From Bacteroidota bacterium (GTDB taxonomy: Bacteria > Bacteroidota > Bacteroidia > Bacteroidales > JAGONC01), in the NCBI GenBank assembly GCA_026391695.1, contig JAPLDP010000070.1, positions 31,973 to 95,972 on the forward strand: a stretch of DNA of 64,000 nucleotides, written 5' to 3'. The position numbers and the translations under genes were made by a program. Under the pieces are notes generated by a model. That model saw only the letters and a list, made by a program, of their open reading frames with translations, made no database searches and was not told where the DNA came from. Of the stretch, positions 9,517 to 18,105 are shown in pieces (within the stretch, counting starts at the first letter, position 1; each line of letters starts with the position of its first letter).

Positions 9517-10446
9517 CTATTTGCGCAACATCTTTAACCTGTTGATCTCCTCCTGTTTCAGAAAGCGCCATTTGCCCCGGGGCAGGTCCTTTTTGGTGAG
9601 CCCTGCAAAAACAACCCTGTCGAGCCTGGATACTGTATAGCCAAGGTGTTCAAAGATGCGGCGGACAATATGATTTTTCCCCGAATGAAGCCGTATTCCA
9701 ATCTGTTTTTTATCATCAAGTCCTTCCACATAAGCAACCTCATCAGCCTGAATGAATCCGTCCTCCAGTTCTATCCCCTTGACAATCGCGACCATATCGC
9801 TCTTTTTCAACGCCTTATCAAGCACGACATGGTAGAGCTTTTCAATATTATGACTGGGATGAGTCAGTTTCTTTGCCAACTCACCATCATTTGTAAAAAG
9901 AAGTAAACCAGTGGTGTTTCGATCGAGCCTGCCCACGGGATATATCCTCTCCTTACCGGCATCCATGACCAGCACCATCACGGTTTTACGTTCAAACGGA
10001 TCATCGGTGGTGGTGATATATCCCTTTGGTTTGTTAAGCAAAACGTAAACAGGCTTCTCAGGACGAATGGTCATGTCACCGTATTGCACTTTGTCGTCAA
10101 CAGATACCTTGGTGCCAAGCTCCTTTACAATCTTTCCATTTACCTTGACTGCTCCGGCAACAATGAGCTGATCGGCCTCACGACGTGAACAGATGCCGGC
10201 ATTGGCAATGAATTTGTTGAGCCGGATCAAGCCGTCATCAGCCTTCGGCGAGGATCCCGGTTTTTGAATTTTCTTTTTCTGAAATCTTTTAACTGTCCCT
10301 GCCGAAAAAGACCTTTTCTCCTTATAACCTTCTCCAGATTCATTTCTAGAGGGTCCTTTTTTTTTGCTTTTATCCCGGTCAAATCCGGATTTGGGCGCTA
10401 TGGATTTCTTCCTGACAATTTTCCCTTTTTCAGAATGTCTTTGCAT
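9517..10446 (-). CDS. rRNA pseudouridine synthase (RluB/RsuA family)
   Basis: It isomerises uridine to pseudouridine in ribosomal RNA. A basic, low-complexity N-terminal extension of about 75 residues (RKKSIAPKSGFDRDKSKKKG and further K/R/S-rich sequence) precedes an S4 RNA-binding domain (IRLNKFIANAGICSRREADQ). The catalytic domain carries the aspartate motif GRLDRNTTGLLLFTND. Such basic extensions are common in Bacteroidota homologues. The ATG at 10446 is chosen because a -7 promoter box at 10465-10472 lies over the longer alternative start at 10467. Confidence 0.92.
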   Translation of the reverse strand: MQRHSEKGKIVRKKSIAPKSGFDRDKSKKKGPSRNESGEGYKEKRSFSAGTVKRFQKKKIQKPGSSPKADDGLIRLNKFIANAGICSRREADQLIVAGAVKVNGKIVKELGTKVSVDDKVQYGDMTIRPEKPVYVLLNKPKGYITTTDDPFERKTVMVLVMDAGKERIYPVGRLDRNTTGLLLFTNDGELAKKLTHPSHNIEKLYHVVLDKALKKSDMVAIVKGIELEDGFIQADEVAYVEGLDDKKQIGIRLHSGKNHIVRRIFEHLGYTVSRLDRVVFAGLTKKDLPRGKWRFLKQEEINRLKMLRK

Positions 10447-10464
10447 ATCTGTGTTATAAGGGTT

Positions 10465-10472
10465 CAAAGGTA
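10465..10472 (-). promoter_or_regulatory. -7 promoter box of the pseudouridine synthase gene
   Basis: On the minus strand the sequence reads tacctttg, matching TAnnTTTG. The expected transcript start near 10458 gives a leader of about 12 nt and excludes the upstream ATG at 10467. Confidence 0.5.
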
Positions 10473-10494
10473 GGCATTATCGGGACATTTTGAT

Positions 10495-10857
10495 TTATAA
10501 GGTAGGATAAAACGCATCTTTGATATGATTGATCTCGATGCCTGCAGATGAAATAATGATGGCTACAATATCAAACCGCGTTTCAAGATCGATCTTATGC
10601 CATTTAATATAAGCATTAGCAGCCCTTATCAGGGTTTTTTGCTTCTGTCGTGTCACAAACATCTCCGGCTCGCCGGAATAGGATGAGCTCCTGGTCTTCA
10701 CCTCAACAATAACCAGAAAATTACCATCCCTGGCAATGATATCAATCTCATTCCTTCCTATCCTCCAGTTCTGTTCAAGGATCCTGTAACCCTGCTTCAG
10801 GAGATGGCTGATGGCAAACTGTTCCCCCTGCTTGCCCAGTTCGTGAATCTCTGACAT
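10495..10857 (-). CDS. YraN family putative endonuclease
   Basis: This is a small (120 residue) restriction-endonuclease-fold protein of the UPF0102 group. The fold core is visible in GRNEIDIIARDGNFLVIVEV followed by KTRSS, giving the D...E-x-K nuclease-like triad; the N-terminal G-x-x-G-E-x-x-A segment (LGKQGEQFAISHLLKQGYRI) is also typical. The biological substrate is not established for this family. It ends 28 bp before the promoter region of the pseudouridine synthase and may be read with it. Confidence 0.9.
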   Translation of the reverse strand: MSEIHELGKQGEQFAISHLLKQGYRILEQNWRIGRNEIDIIARDGNFLVIVEVKTRSSSYSGEPEMFVTRQKQKTLIRAANAYIKWHKIDLETRFDIVAIIISSAGIEINHIKDAFYPTL

Positions 10858-11094
10858 ATATAAACCGGATAACCAGCGTTTATATATTTATCAGAAATCA
10901 CAAAAAATGTGACCCATAAAATTAAAAGGCTTTAATAAAAGTGCTTGAAAATTGCTTTTCTGTCTTTGTGTGACTTTGTGTATCCTTTGTGATCCTTTGT
11001 GATACAATTAATTAGATTAACCATAAAGGAACACGAAGGTAATCACCAGGAGACACTAAGGGCTTTTGAGACAACCTCATTACAAATCCAGCAA
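10858..11094. other. intergenic region with a phased ctttgtg repeat
   Basis: No gene is visible. The heptamer ctttgtg occurs at 10964, 10974, 10985 and 10995, a spacing of 10-11 bp, close to one helical turn. The rest is AT-rich. No terminator hairpin with a T-tract was seen. Confidence 0.5.
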
Positions 11095-11997
11095 CTATAA
11101 AAATTGAATCTTCACAGTATCATCAATATTCAAAGAAATTTTTCTACCGAGTATCATTGCATAATTGTTATCGGTATGGCCACTGGGGAATCCAAAACAA
11201 ACCGGATAATCATACGATGCAACCGCATCAGCGATAATCTCATATGCCGTCATTCCAAATGGTACATCATTGTCTTTTATATCATTCATGCTCCCAACTA
11301 TCAATCCTGCCAGCCTCTCCAGCTTACCCGACCGTTTCAGGTTCATCATCATCCGGTCAATATGATACAGGTATTCATCCAGATCTTCAATGAGGAGGAT
11401 TTTCCCGCTGGTGTCAATATCTGATGGTGTCCCCACCAGACTGCAAAGCAGCGAAAGATTACCCCCGGTTAAAACACCTTCTCTACGTCCTCTTCGGTTT
11501 AAGTTAAATCCGGCAATTTCGTAATTGATATTCTCACCAAATAATGCTTTTCGCAAGGATTCAAGAGTATCGGCTGTGACATCTGCCCGGCCTAGGTTTA
11601 CCATCATCTCTGCATGAAGTGTCTCAATACCAAAATGACTTTGGATATGGGAATGCAAGACCGTCAGATCACTGAATCCGACAAACCATTTGGGATCCCT
11701 GACGAATTGCCTGAAATCCAGTTTATCGATGATTCTGACTGTTCCGTAACCGCCCCTGGCACAAAATATAGCTTTTATAGATGCATCATCCATCATCTGC
11801 TGTATATCGAAAGCGCGCTCTTCATCAGTGCCGGAAAACTGATGGAATGACTTGAAAAGGTTCTTACCTGGGATAACTTCAAGTCCCCAGCTCTTTAAAA
11901 TCTTTATTGCCGGTTCCAGTTCATCCCTTGATACCCTTCTTGCAGGAGCCACGATGGCCACTTTGTCATTTTCTTTTAAATACGCCGGAGTTATCAT
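11095..11997 (-). CDS. muramoyltetrapeptide LD-carboxypeptidase (S66 family)
   Basis: It trims the terminal D-alanine from murein tetrapeptides during cell-wall recycling. The family hallmarks are visible: IFCARGGYGTVRI, the nucleophile serine in GFSDLTVLH, the glutamate region ILLIEDLDEY and the C-terminal histidine in SGHTDNNYAMILG. At 300 residues the length is normal. No signal peptide is seen, so it is predicted cytoplasmic. It is transcribed divergently from metG, with a promoter box at 12023-12030. Confidence 0.92.
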   Translation of the reverse strand: MITPAYLKENDKVAIVAPARRVSRDELEPAIKILKSWGLEVIPGKNLFKSFHQFSGTDEERAFDIQQMMDDASIKAIFCARGGYGTVRIIDKLDFRQFVRDPKWFVGFSDLTVLHSHIQSHFGIETLHAEMMVNLGRADVTADTLESLRKALFGENINYEIAGFNLNRRGRREGVLTGGNLSLLCSLVGTPSDIDTSGKILLIEDLDEYLYHIDRMMMNLKRSGKLERLAGLIVGSMNDIKDNDVPFGMTAYEIIADAVASYDYPVCFGFPSGHTDNNYAMILGRKISLNIDDTVKIQFL

Positions 11998-12022
11998 TCA
12001 GTTCAGATTTATGCCGTTGCAG

Positions 12023-12030
12023 CAAATGTA
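12023..12030 (-). promoter_or_regulatory. -7 promoter box of the LD-carboxypeptidase gene
   Basis: On the minus strand the sequence reads tacatttg, a match to TAnnTTTG, 26 bp upstream of the ATG at 11997. No clear -33 element is seen at the right distance. Confidence 0.45.
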
Positions 12031-12114
12031 CTACATCACCGCAGATTATCGGCACTACAATGACTACTTTCCTTTAAAGATACAATATCGACACTGTACA
12101 TACCCATAAATTCT

Positions 12115-12122
12115 TAACTTTG
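12115..12122 (+). promoter_or_regulatory. -7 promoter box of metG
   Basis: taactttg matches TAnnTTTG and lies 41 bp upstream of the metG ATG, giving a predicted leader of about 34 nt. Confidence 0.5.
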
Positions 12123-12162
12123 CCGGTGAATTTAAATATGAATTTTTAATTATCAGCCTCTT

Positions 12163-14223
12163 ATGAACGATTCTCCTTCCCGCTTCAAACGTACGACGAT
12201 CACTTCTGCACTGCCATATGCCAATGGCCCCATCCATATAGGTCATCTTGCAGGTGTATATGTCCCGGCCGACATCTATGCCCGCTATCTGCGCTCCAAA
12301 GGCCAGCAGGTCATCTATATCGGCGGTTCTGATGAACATGGCGTACCTATTACCATCAAAGCCCGCCAGGAAGGCATCACGCCGCAGCAGGTCGTCGACA
12401 GGTACCATGTCATGATTAAGGATTCTTTTGAGAAATTCGGCATATCCTTCGATATCTACTCGAGGACTTCAAATCAGATTCACCATGAAACCGCCTCTGA
12501 ATTTTTTCTGACCCTTTATAATAAAGGTGAATTTATTGAAAAAACTTCATTACAATATTATGATGAGGAGCACCAGCAATTCCTGGCCGACCGTTACATC
12601 ACCGGTACCTGTCCGCATTGTGGAAATGACAAAGCCTATGGTGACCAATGCGAGAACTGCGGCACTTCCTTAAATGCCACCGACCTGATTAATCCGAAGT
12701 CTGCTCTCAGCGGCAATATTCCGGTGATGAAAGAAACAAAACATTGGTTTTTGCCTCTCGATAAATATGAGGGCTGGCTGAAAAAATGGATCCTCGAAGA
12801 CCACAAAGATGACTGGAAAATCAATGTCTATGGACAGTGTAAATCATGGCTCGATCAGGGTTTGCAACCCAGGGCTGTCACACGCGACCTTGACTGGGGT
12901 GTGAAGGTGCCTCTGCCCGGCACCGAAGGCAAGGTTCTCTATGTCTGGTTCGATGCACCCATTGGGTATATCTCCGCCACCAGGGAGTGGGCCCGGGAAC
13001 ATGACCAGAATTGGGAACTGTGGTGGAAAGACAAGGAAACTCGGCTCCTCCACTTCATCGGAAAAGATAACATCGTCTTCCATTGCATCATCTTCCCGGC
13101 TATGCTGAAAGAAGAGGGAACATATATCCTGCCCGACAATGTCCCCGCTTTTGAGTTTATGAACCTCGAAAACGACAAGATATCCACGTCACGGAACTGG
13201 GCTGTGTGGCTGCATGAATATCTGGAGGAATTTCCCGGCAAACAGGATGTACTCAGGTATGTCCTCACGACCAATGCTCCCGAAACAAAAGACAACGACT
13301 TCACATGGAAAGATTTCCAGGCACGTAACAACAATGAACTTCTATCCATCTTTGGCAACTTCGTTAACCGGACCATGGTGCTGGCATTCAAGTTCTTTGA
13401 GGGTAAGACACCGGAAATATCCACTATGACCGACCTGGATAAAAATGTGCTGTCAGAAATACCGGAGTTCCCGGCTAGGATCGGCGACAGCCTCGATCGT
13501 TTCCGGTTCCGCGAAGCACTCAGCGAAATGATGAACCTGGCCCGTCTGGGTAATAAATACCTCACTGATGCCGAACCATGGAAACTCATTAAAACCGACG
13601 AAGAACGGGTAAAAACCATCCTTAACATCTCATTGCAGATATGCGCCAATCTGGCTGTGCTGGCAGCTCCATTTCTCCCCTTCACAGCGAAAAAAATGGT
13701 GAAGATGCTGAATCTGCCCGATCTGAAATGGGACAACGCCGGTGCCACCGATCTATTGAGTCCCGGTCACATGCTGAAAACACCGGAATATTTATTTGAA
13801 AAAATTGAAGACAGTGTCATTGAAAAACAGGTGAAAAAACTTATGGACACCAAAATACAGAATGCTGCTGCAGCCAGTAAGCTGCCATCGCAAAAGGAGA
13901 TCATCGCCTATGATGACTTTGCGAAAATTGATATCCGGGTCTCCACCATCCTTGAAGCTGAGCGGGTGCCGAAATCCGATAAGCTGATGAAGCTGAAGGT
14001 CGATACCGGCATTGACCAGAGGACGGTTGTTGCCGGCATTGCAGCACAGTTCTGCCCCGAAAATATCATCGGTAAACAGGTTCTTATCCTGGTCAACCTG
14101 GCACCACGGCCTTTACGTGGCATCGAATCGCAGGGCATGATTCTTATGGCTGAGAATACTGATGGCACGCTGAGCCTGATAGGCCCGGAGGGGAAATTTG
14201 ACAATGGAAGCCCGGTCAAATAA
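12163..14223 (+). CDS. metG: methionine-tRNA ligase
   Basis: This class I aminoacyl-tRNA synthetase charges initiator and elongator tRNA-Met. HIGH-type motif: [14 protein letters not shown] near residue 20. Zinc knuckle: [18 protein letters not shown]. The KMSKS loop reads KISTSRNW, as in many Bacteroidota enzymes. The C-terminal EMAP-like tRNA-binding domain ([20 protein letters not shown]) brings the protein to 686 residues, the length of the dimeric type. The stop codon is immediately followed by a heptamer stem-loop (14223-14258), then by tRNA-Arg. Confidence 0.97.
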   Translation: MNDSPSRFKRTTITSALPYANGPIHIGHLAGVYVPADIYARYLRSKGQQVIYIGGSDEHGVPITIKARQEGITPQQVVDRYHVMIKDSFEKFGISFDIYSRTSNQIHHETASEFFLTLYNKGEFIEKTSLQYYDEEHQQFLADRYITGTCPHCGNDKAYGDQCENCGTSLNATDLINPKSALSGNIPVMKETKHWFLPLDKYEGWLKKWILEDHKDDWKINVYGQCKSWLDQGLQPRAVTRDLDWGVKVPLPGTEGKVLYVWFDAPIGYISATREWAREHDQNWELWWKDKETRLLHFIGKDNIVFHCIIFPAMLKEEGTYILPDNVPAFEFMNLENDKISTSRNWAVWLHEYLEEFPGKQDVLRYVLTTNAPETKDNDFTWKDFQARNNNELLSIFGNFVNRTMVLAFKFFEGKTPEISTMTDLDKNVLSEIPEFPARIGDSLDRFRFREALSEMMNLARLGNKYLTDAEPWKLIKTDEERVKTILNISLQICANLAVLAAPFLPFTAKKMVKMLNLPDLKWDNAGATDLLSPGHMLKTPEYLFEKIEDSVIEKQVKKLMDTKIQNAAAASKLPSQKEIIAYDDFAKIDIRVSTILEAERVPKSDKLMKLKVDTGIDQRTVVAGIAAQFCPENIIGKQVLILVNLAPRPLRGIESQGMILMAENTDGTLSLIGPEGKFDNGSPVK

Positions 14224-14258
14224 TCAATGATCAATGACCAAGGATCAATGATCATTGA
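14223..14258. repeat. heptamer repeat (atcaatg)n after metG
   Basis: Units of 7 bp (atcaatg, atcaatg, accaagg, atcaatg, atcattg) follow the metG stop without a gap. The array is partly self-complementary (tgatcattga), so it can fold. It shares period and position with the heptamer arrays at 50-62 kb, though the sequence differs. Confidence 0.5.
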
Positions 14259-14441
14259 GTGGTAGTATCATCTTAGAGTGTTAATTTGTCAATATACCAG
14301 TGAATGGACAAACAGAATCTCGAAACTCTCTGTGTTTCATTTCTGAATAAAACTTAATACCTTTGCACTCCGGTATAAAAAACCATTTTCAAATTTTCAA
14401 ATTAACTAATTGACTAATTGTCTAATTAGCACATTGAAACC

Positions 14442-14513
14442 GGCCCTATAGTTCAATGGATAGAACGGAAGTTTCCTAAACTTTAAATCCAGGTTCGATC
14501 CCTGGTGGGGCTA
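14442..14513 (+). tRNA. tRNA-Arg (anticodon CCT)
   Basis: The cloverleaf can be drawn by hand. The acceptor strand ggcccta pairs with tggggct (two G-T wobbles), the D-arm contains agttcaatggata, the anticodon loop is ttcctaa with anticodon CCT, and the T-arm is ccagg-ttcgatc-cctgg. CCA is not encoded. The last 14 nt of the tRNA are the start of a 17 bp sequence repeated at 22174 and 30977, so this tRNA is the integration target of the elements that follow. Confidence 0.93.
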
Positions 14514-14516
14514 CAA
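14500..14516. repeat. attachment site copy 1 (tRNA-Arg 3' end)
   Basis: ccctggtggggctacaa covers the 3' T-stem and acceptor strand of the tRNA plus 3 nt. Identical 17 bp copies occur at 22174-22190 and 30977-30993, all in the same orientation. Confidence 0.85.
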
Positions 14517-14530
14517 GTATTAAATAGAAA

Positions 14531-14566
14531 ACCATGTATTACAGGTTGTTAACACATGGTTTTTTT
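14531..14566 (+). terminator. Rho-independent terminator after tRNA-Arg
   Basis: The stem accatgt / acatggt is followed by a run of seven T. It lies just inside unit A and so now serves as the tRNA terminator. Confidence 0.7.
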
Positions 14567-14570
14567 ATGA

Positions 14571-14589
14571 GGTGACGTAAAAGGTGACG
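14571..14589. repeat. ggtgacg direct-repeat pair, left end of unit A (putative integrase arm site)
   Basis: ggtgacg occurs at 14571-14577 and 14583-14589, start to start 12 bp, 55 bp inside att copy 1. The same heptamer with the same 12 bp spacing occurs near the other end of unit A at 22026-22044. Confidence 0.55.
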
Positions 14590-14687
14590 AAATAACCCTT
14601 TTATTCGTTTATATCGACTTTCGTTGTGGAGGTAATAATATCGATTATTTGAAGGGGATCGTTTATTATAGGTCTTTATTTTAAGTC

Positions 14688-15365
14688 TTAATAGTATTCT
14701 ATTTCACGCTCTGAAATTTCTGTCAGTTTATTATCCATAAACTTTATTTTTCTTAGCCAGTTGCCTGTTTTATCGTACTCATCATACTTGTATGTCAATT
14801 TAGCGTCAAAATTACCATCTGAGTTATACCGATTTGTCTCGATCAGGTTTCCCTTGTCATCATACTTGTAAGTCACTTTCATCTTTAAGCTACCATCTGG
14901 GTTATAATCGTTTACCTCTGTCAAGTTTCCTTTATCATCATATTTATAAATCCATTTAGAATCTAATTTACCGTCCGAGCTATAACTGTTCCCCTCTGTT
15001 GCGTTTCCCTTGTCATTATATTTGTAAATCCTTTTAGAGCTTAAGCTACCGTCTGAGTTATAAACGTTTACCTCTGTCTCGTTTCCCTTGTCATCATACT
15101 TTGAAGTCCATTTATATTCTAAGCTACCGTCTGAGCTATACCGGTTCCCCTGTGTCATGTTTCCCTTGTCATCATATTTGTAAGTATGTTTAGCGTTTAA
15201 ACTATCCGTCTGAGCTTCACCAAATTTTTCAACGGCAGAATACTCATACTCTGTAATAGTACTTACCTTCCCCTTTATATTGTCACGTGATAGGGAGTTT
15301 TCAACCTTTTTCCCTGTGCAAGAGCATAGAAAAAGAATAACAATAATTAGTGTTAGTGTTTTCAT
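14688..15365 (-). CDS. YD/RHS-like repeat lipoprotein
   Basis: A lipoprotein signal (LIIVILFLCSC) is followed by about five tandem repeats of roughly 30 residues with the core YKYDDKGNxxExxxYxxDGxL, resembling YD (RHS-type) repeats. No toxin tip or catalytic domain follows; the last repeat is succeeded by a short tail (TGNWLRKIKFMDNKLTEISE). It should sit at the cell surface or in the periplasm. The repeats are close to identical at DNA level and could change number by slippage. It is cargo of unit A, next to a TPR lipoprotein built the same way. Its function is unknown. Confidence 0.75.
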   Translation of the reverse strand: MKTLTLIIVILFLCSCTGKKVENSLSRDNIKGKVSTITEYEYSAVEKFGEAQTDSLNAKHTYKYDDKGNMTQGNRYSSDGSLEYKWTSKYDDKGNETEVNVYNSDGSLSSKRIYKYNDKGNATEGNSYSSDGKLDSKWIYKYDDKGNLTEVNDYNPDGSLKMKVTYKYDDKGNLIETNRYNSDGNFDAKLTYKYDEYDKTGNWLRKIKFMDNKLTEISEREIEYY

Positions 15366-15444
15366 ATTAGCTCGTCGGTGGTGTTTATTCTGTCTATATT
15401 ACTCACTTTCTACTTCAGAAATGTAACATTTATAAAAGTTCATA

Positions 15445-16767
15445 TTATTTGTTGCAAAGTTCCTTAATGGCATCATAAGCGCTTTCATCTCCTAATTCTC
15501 CAGCTTTACTAAGGTCTAAACATCCGTTATCTTTATCACCTGAAAATATTTTAGCGAGTCCTCTACCAAGATAGGCCTTTGCATCCTGTGGATTAATCTC
15601 AATAGCCTCGCTGTAATCTGCTATAGCTCCTTTGTAGTCTTTCAGGTTGTATTTAGCGTTTCCTCTATTGTCAAAGGCTTCTGCATCCTGTGGATTAATT
15701 TCAATAGCCTTGTTGTAATCTGCTATGGCTCCGCTGTAGTCTTTTAAATCAGCTTTAGCGTTTCCTCTATTAAAATAGGCCTTTGCATACTGAGGATTAA
15801 TGTCTATAGCCTTGTTGTAATCAGCTATAGCTCCGCTGTAGTCTCCTAAATTCGTTTTAGCGTTTCCTCTATTGTTATAGGCAGTTGCATCCTGTGGATT
15901 AATTTCAATAGCCTTGCTGTAATCTGCTATTTCTCCGCTATAGTCTCCTAAATTCGCTTTAGCGACTCCTCTATTCAAATAGGCCTCTGCATCCTGTGGA
16001 CTAATCTCAATAGCCTTGCTGTAATCTGCTATAGCTTCGCTGTAGTCTTGCAGGCCATCTTTAGCGACTCCTCTATTATAATATGCCGCTGCAAACTGTG
16101 GATTAATGTCTATAGCCATGTTATAATCAGCTATAGCTTCGCTGTAGTCTCCTAAATTCGCTTTAAAGGCTCCTCTATTATTATAAGCCGCTGCAAACTG
16201 TGGATTAATCTCTATAGCCTCGTTGTAATCTGCTATTTCTCCGCTGTAATCTTGCAGGCCATCATTAGCGAGTCCTCTATTATAATAGGCTTCTGCATAT
16301 TTTGGATTAATCTCAATAGCCTTGTTGTAATCTACTATGGCTCCACTGTAGTCTTTTAAATTCGCTCTAGTGCTACCTCTATTATAATAGGCCTCTGCAA
16401 ACTGTGGATTAATCTCAATAGCCTTATTGTAATCTGCTATGGCTCCGCTGTAATCTCCTAAATTCGCTTTAGCGTTTCCTCTATTGTCATAGGCTGTTGG
16501 ATCCTGTGGATTAATCTCAATGGCCTTGCTGTAATCTGCTATGGCTCCGTCGTAGTCTTTTAAATCAGCTTTAGCGTTTCCTCTATTAAAATAGGCCATT
16601 GCATCCTGTGGATTAATTTCAATAGCCTTGTTGTAATCTGCTATGGCTCCGCTGTAGTCTTCTAATTCAGCTTTAGCGTTTCCTCTATTATAATATTCCT
16701 TTTCTGTTTGGTGGCAACTTGTTAAAATAATCAAAAGACTAAAAATTATAATGGTTGTAGTTTTCAT
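15445..16767 (-). CDS. tetratricopeptide-repeat lipoprotein, 12 repeats
   Basis: A lipoprotein signal (IIIFSLLIILTSC) is followed by eleven near-perfect 34-residue TPRs (consensus AYxNRGNAKAxLxDYSGAIADYNKAIEINPQD) and a degenerate twelfth that ends in a capping helix. TPR solenoids bind peptides or partner proteins; none can be named here. The 102 bp repeats are unusually uniform, suggesting recent expansion or homogenisation. With the adjacent YD-repeat lipoprotein it forms a surface/periplasmic cargo pair of unit A. Confidence 0.85.
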   Translation of the reverse strand: MKTTTIIIFSLLIILTSCHQTEKEYYNRGNAKAELEDYSGAIADYNKAIEINPQDAMAYFNRGNAKADLKDYDGAIADYSKAIEINPQDPTAYDNRGNAKANLGDYSGAIADYNKAIEINPQFAEAYYNRGSTRANLKDYSGAIVDYNKAIEINPKYAEAYYNRGLANDGLQDYSGEIADYNEAIEINPQFAAAYNNRGAFKANLGDYSEAIADYNMAIDINPQFAAAYYNRGVAKDGLQDYSEAIADYSKAIEISPQDAEAYLNRGVAKANLGDYSGEIADYSKAIEINPQDATAYNNRGNAKTNLGDYSGAIADYNKAIDINPQYAKAYFNRGNAKADLKDYSGAIADYNKAIEINPQDAEAFDNRGNAKYNLKDYKGAIADYSEAIEINPQDAKAYLGRGLAKIFSGDKDNGCLDLSKAGELGDESAYDAIKELCNK

Positions 16768-17120
16768 TTTTGATTAATTAAATAGGTTATGTTTTATTTA
16801 AAAACTCCCTGATATTATTCTCAGTAATTAGTATAGACCTCCCTATTCTCTGGCTCCTTAGACTCCTCTGTTTCATTCAGTCTGTTAGGTTACTCCGTAT
16901 GTCGTCTGCCTATTCTGTACAAATAAGGATCAATATCTAAGGTGGTTTTCTTAATCATTTGTGATATAAAGATAGCTTGATTTTCTGCTATTTGTATATT
17001 TTTTAAATGTTTACATTTTTTATTTTCTGGTACTCTTTCAAAATTTTATCAGTTCTTCCAATATCATTACCCTGGCATAGAGTCATATTTTCCCTTTTTC
17101 TGGATTAACATAAAAAGGCT

Positions 17121-17240
17121 ATGAACAATAAAGAATTCTTGTATGACTTGGAATGGTGGTATCAAAAAAAGGAATCCTTTGAATTACGAGAGCAACTGAA
17201 AGATATTATTTATCAAAGCAAAAAATTTAATCCTTTTTAA
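17121..17240 (+). CDS. small ORF, 39 residues, unknown
   Basis: An ATG preceded by an A/G-rich stretch (aaaaagg) opens a 39-codon frame rich in charged and aromatic residues (starting MNNKEFLYDLEWWYQKKESF). It is on the opposite strand to the neighbouring genes of unit A, in an otherwise empty 1.3 kb stretch. It resembles no family I know. Chance cannot be excluded. Confidence 0.3.
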   Translation: MNNKEFLYDLEWWYQKKESFELREQLKDIIYQSKKFNPF

Positions 17241-18105
17241 AAGAAATTCACCTAGCCAACTAAGCATTTTTTTCTGAACGAATCGAGCTCTACACTTAAT
17301 AGTTAATTACGAGTGTCAGATTTTCAATTCCGAAAGTATTTTTACGAACCCGCCTGGCATCAATTATTTATTAAAAGTGCAAATATCTTCTGATAAATCG
17401 AATTAAATGAAGTGGGATGTTGAGGGTAATATCTTTTAAAGCATAACTCATGATTTTGATTTGTAAAAAAAATTCGGAATATATTATATAGCAAGGTATC
17501 CGTGATGATGTTTATCCATCTATAATAAGCAAATGTGCTTCAAAAGTGCCGGAGTACTGTATAAATCTCATGCATTACTTATATAATATGTGCATACAGG
17601 ATTTTACAAACGTGTTCTATAACAATCAAAAATCAGATGATATAGCAACTCCTATACGGAGTGATATGAAAACTCGATACAGGGAGCAATAATTAAGTAA
17701 TATTCCATATTATTCATTATGTAAATAAAGGAAATGCAAGAAAATCAATGTTTTCTTAACAACATTATTAATAGTGCAAGTTTTATCGAGTATTCTTGCA
17801 TTTATCATTATCCTTAATTAAAAAAGCAAATAAATGCACGTATTCTTGCATCTATTATCATACTCTTTCGTGATGATCTCCTCACAAAAACCGGAAACCT
17901 CAACTTTTGAGTTGTCTTGAAAATAACATGGGGTGGCAAAATCAGAAATTACTCTAATTCTTTGGCAATGATTCTCTTTAAAATTGCTCTCATTTCTTTT
18001 GTTAATAGGTCAGGCGTGCCTTGCTCCCTGCCTCCTGTTTTTTCCCCCTTTGCCATTTTTCGTCTATTTTATTCTACTTTAGATAGTACCCGGTACAAAA
18101 TACAG
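17241..18105. other. AT-rich non-coding region of unit A with ttcttgcat repeats
   Basis: No credible gene is seen. The motif ttcttgcat is found at 17793 and 17843 in direct orientation (each within a longer gtattcttgcat) and inverted at 17734-17742. The region lies downstream of the Rep-like gene and could hold an origin or an arm site, but nothing proves this. Confidence 0.4.

Noticed and set aside
13160..13220. KISTS instead of KMSKS in MetRS as a defect
   Set aside because: The variant loop is common in functional Bacteroidota MetRS enzymes.
12939..13748. 269-residue open frame antisense to metG
   Set aside because: MetRS motifs are on the plus strand; this frame is Ser/Arg-rich and has no start signal.
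15445..16767. Direct repeats that could be mistaken for a CRISPR array
   Set aside because: The 102 bp period matches 34-residue TPRs in one open frame; no unique spacers. The 7 bp arrays at 50-62 kb are also not CRISPR.
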